NCBI GenBank assembly: GCA_947176355.1
Contig: CAMWQY010000004.1
Span: 1-22,299 of the forward strand
Reading direction: 5' to 3'
DNA from: an uncultured Porphyromonadaceae bacterium
Lineage (GTDB): Bacteria; Bacteroidota; Bacteroidia; Bacteroidales; Muribaculaceae
DNA: 22,299 nt
Shown piece by piece: positions 20,689 through 22,299 of this stretch. The position numbers were made by a program, and so were the translations under genes. Within the stretch, counting starts at the first letter, position 1. The number at the start of each line of letters is the position of its first letter. The notes under the pieces were generated by a model. It was not told the origin of the DNA and did not search any database. It saw only the letters and a program-made list of their open reading frames with translations.

Positions 20689-22035
20689 ATGGAAAAGGAC
20701 AATGCTTTCGTCGATAAGAATAAGTTAGGGCTGACAGGGCTTGTGGCATTGGTCTTCAGCATGATGGTGGGAAGCGGCATCTTCAACATACCGCAGAACA
20801 TGGCCGCCGGCGCAGGATTAGGAGCTGTCATGATAGGATGGGCCATCACAGCTACCGGAATGATGCTGTTGGTAAGCACTTTCAAGATACTCAGCGACCG
20901 GCATCCGGAACTCAACGAAGGCATATATCTCTATGCAGAAAAGGGATTTGGACGATTTACCGGGTTTAATATCGCATGGGGCTATTGGCTATGCGCATGC
21001 TTTGCGAATATTGCATACGCCGTAATGCTCAACGACACTGTCGGAGCATTCTTCCCGGTGCTGCTCAATCACGGTTGGCATACGATATTGTTTTGTTCCG
21101 CACTTATATGGGTCATGTATTTTCTAATATGCTCAGGAATGCGAACATCATCGATCATTGCCACCGGGGCAGCGATCCTGAAACTATCAGTAATAGCCCT
21201 TATCATCATTTTGCTTGCGCTCAATATCAAATATGAAACATTGACGTCTGACATTTGGGGCATAGGGGATGAAATCGGAGGAATCACGACTCAGGTGAAG
21301 AGCACCATGCTTGTGACTCTATGGTGCTTTATTGGGATAGAGGGAGCCGTGGTCATGTCCGGTAGGGCTCGCAGGCAAAGTGAAGTTGGGAAAGCGGGAA
21401 TTCTCGGATTTTTGGCTGCCTGGATTTTGTATGTTCTTGTGTCAGTATTCAGTTTCGGCATAATGTCAAGGGCAAAGCTTGCAGGCCTCGAGGACCCGTC
21501 TGTAGCATACGCTTTGAGGAGTATATGTGGAGAATGGGCTTATTGGCTTGTGATAGTAGCCGTCATAATATCTATCACCGGAGGATGGTTTGCATGGACA
21601 ATAGTGACAGCAGAGCAACCATATTCGGCAGCACGTCATGGCATATTTCCGAAATGGCTGTTGAAAAGCGATGGAAGCGATTCTCTGCAAAGGGCTTTGT
21701 TGGCATCCGGAGTTATCATGCAAGGATTTCTTTTCTTGGTGGTGATGGCAGAAAATGTCTATCTCTATGCTCTCAACATCACCGGATTGATGGTCTTACC
21801 CGCATATCTCTTCAGCGGACTTTTCTTAGTACAGATAGCCCGTCAAGACTATAGGTGCGGTCTACTCACAGAGCATGCGAAGAGAGGATATGCGTATGCG
21901 CTTGCCATCGGAATAGGGTGCACTATCTTCTGCATTTGGATGCTGTATGCAGCCGGGATAGGGCTTCTGCTACAGGCTTTGGCATTCTACCTTATAGGGC
22001 TGCCACTATATAAAAGGGTTAAAGCTAAGGGTTAA
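20689..22035 (+). CDS. APC family amino acid permease, ArcD/PotE-type antiporter
   Basis: A 448-residue inner-membrane protein of the basic amino acid/polyamine antiporter group, with about twelve transmembrane segments. Helix 1 carries the substrate-binding GSGIF motif (residues 28-32) in LVALVFSMMVGSGIFNIPQN. Helix 6 has TLWCFIGIEGAVVMSGRARR, a hallmark of the APC group, followed by the conserved Ser/Arg-rich loop. ArcD-type members exchange arginine for ornithine; related ones exchange lysine for cadaverine or similar pairs. No arginine deiminase, decarboxylase or carbamate kinase gene is in the window, so the substrate is uncertain. The gene lies 50 nt after the Omp28-like gene on the same strand. 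No convincing promoter of its own is visible. Confidence 0.88.
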   Translation: MEKDNAFVDKNKLGLTGLVALVFSMMVGSGIFNIPQNMAAGAGLGAVMIGWAITATGMMLLVSTFKILSDRHPELNEGIYLYAEKGFGRFTGFNIAWGYWLCACFANIAYAVMLNDTVGAFFPVLLNHGWHTILFCSALIWVMYFLICSGMRTSSIIATGAAILKLSVIALIIILLALNIKYETLTSDIWGIGDEIGGITTQVKSTMLVTLWCFIGIEGAVVMSGRARRQSEVGKAGILGFLAAWILYVLVSVFSFGIMSRAKLAGLEDPSVAYALRSICGEWAYWLVIVAVIISITGGWFAWTIVTAEQPYSAARHGIFPKWLLKSDGSDSLQRALLASGVIMQGFLFLVVMAENVYLYALNITGLMVLPAYLFSGLFLVQIARQDYRCGLLTEHAKRGYAYALAIGIGCTIFCIWMLYAAGIGLLLQALAFYLIGLPLYKRVKAKG

Positions 22036-22169
22036 GGTCCGCGGGGACACATTGATGTGCTCACTGCGTTCGCACCACAATCCGGTGCATTGGGGAGGAG
22101 CTTGTTCAGAGCTTAAATGTTAAAAAACACAATTTTTGAGGGTGACAAATAAAAAAATTGAGAAAAGTT

Positions 22170-22200
22170 TTTGTCAATTCAAAAATAAGTATTAACTTTG
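22170..22200 (+). promoter_or_regulatory. Bacteroidota-type promoter upstream of the last gene
   Basis: TTTG (22170-22173), exactly 19 nt, then TAACTTTG (22193-22200): both match consensus. The region 22036-22169 before it holds two weak inverted repeats (CACAT/ATGTG near 22048-22059 and GCACC/GGTGC at 22072-22088), with no terminator-like T-run and no coding capacity that I recognise. Confidence 0.8.
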
Positions 22201-22250
22201 CACCGTTTTTGAAAGCAAAACATGTTTTATTATTTTAAATTTATAAGAAA

Positions 22251-22299
22251 ATGAAGAAAATCGTTCTCGCTCTCGCTGTTGTATTCAGCGTAGCACTCG
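22251..22299 (+). CDS. Secreted protein, N-terminus only (cut by window end)
   Basis: Sixteen codons beginning MKKIVLALAVVFSVAL are visible before the window ends. They form the positively charged start and hydrophobic core of a signal peptide. The gene lies about 50 nt after a consensus promoter, and the A-rich sequence before the ATG is typical of Bacteroidota. A family cannot be assigned from this fragment. Confidence 0.7.
   Translation, partial: MKKIVLALAVVFSVAL

Noticed and set aside
22036..22100. Weak dyads after the antiporter gene as a terminator
   Set aside because: Stems are five bases, without a following T-run; not convincing.

Overview
The window looks like a chromosomal segment of a gut-type Bacteroidales. 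Muribaculaceae or a Prevotella-like relative is my best guess, from recall of gene families rather than any search. Supporting signs are: promoters of the Bacteroidota type (TTTG, about 19-20 nt, TAnnTTTG) instead of sigma70-type boxes; starts without Shine-Dalgarno sequences; a pdxJ-exbB-exbD-tonB block next to nadK; Omp28-type thioredoxin-fold proteins; and several secreted proteins ending in a domain resembling the type IX secretion (T9SS) type A sorting domain. I see no rRNA, tRNA, CRISPR array, phage gene or intact insertion sequence, and no stretch above 300 bases lacks a gene.

Layout. (1) 103-3239, plus strand: a MATE-family efflux pump, a secreted family 8 pectin methylesterase and a secreted DUF3108-like protein. 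(2) 3326-6077, minus strand: pdxJ, then exbB, exbD and a TonB-like protein, i.e. vitamin B6 synthesis linked to a proton-driven envelope energising complex. (3) 6288-7527, plus strand: a small ACT-like protein and NAD kinase, read from a promoter followed by two tandem leader hairpins. (4) 7541-12765, minus strand: two tandem paralogous secreted proteins of unknown function and an Omp28-like protein with a WCGWC motif, all with sorting-domain-like C-termini, with a strong hairpin between the first two. (5) 12938-16210, minus strand: a compact operon of ECF sigma factor, putative single-pass anti-sigma protein, DUF6108-like protein and two related outer-membrane beta-barrel proteins. (6) 16311-17399, minus strand: a membrane acyltransferase with its own terminator. 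(7) 17574-20638, plus strand: a secreted HAF-repeat (propeller-like) protein translationally coupled to a second Omp28-like protein. (8) 20689-22035: an APC-family amino-acid antiporter. (9) 22251 to the end: the first codons of a secreted protein behind a textbook Bacteroidota promoter.

The most unusual feature is non-coding. Short arrays with a strict 7-bp period recur between genes, in three unrelated sequence families (AATGCAT/AATTCAT, AACTATA/AACTATT, TTGTCAG). The AATGCAT family forms inverted pairs of arms whose inner ends are both AATT, separated by 45-60 nt. These arms supply start codons (MATE pump, exbB, acyltransferase) and stop codons (DUF3108 protein, pdxJ) to neighbouring genes, so the element appears to have invaded or expanded up to, and into, gene ends.
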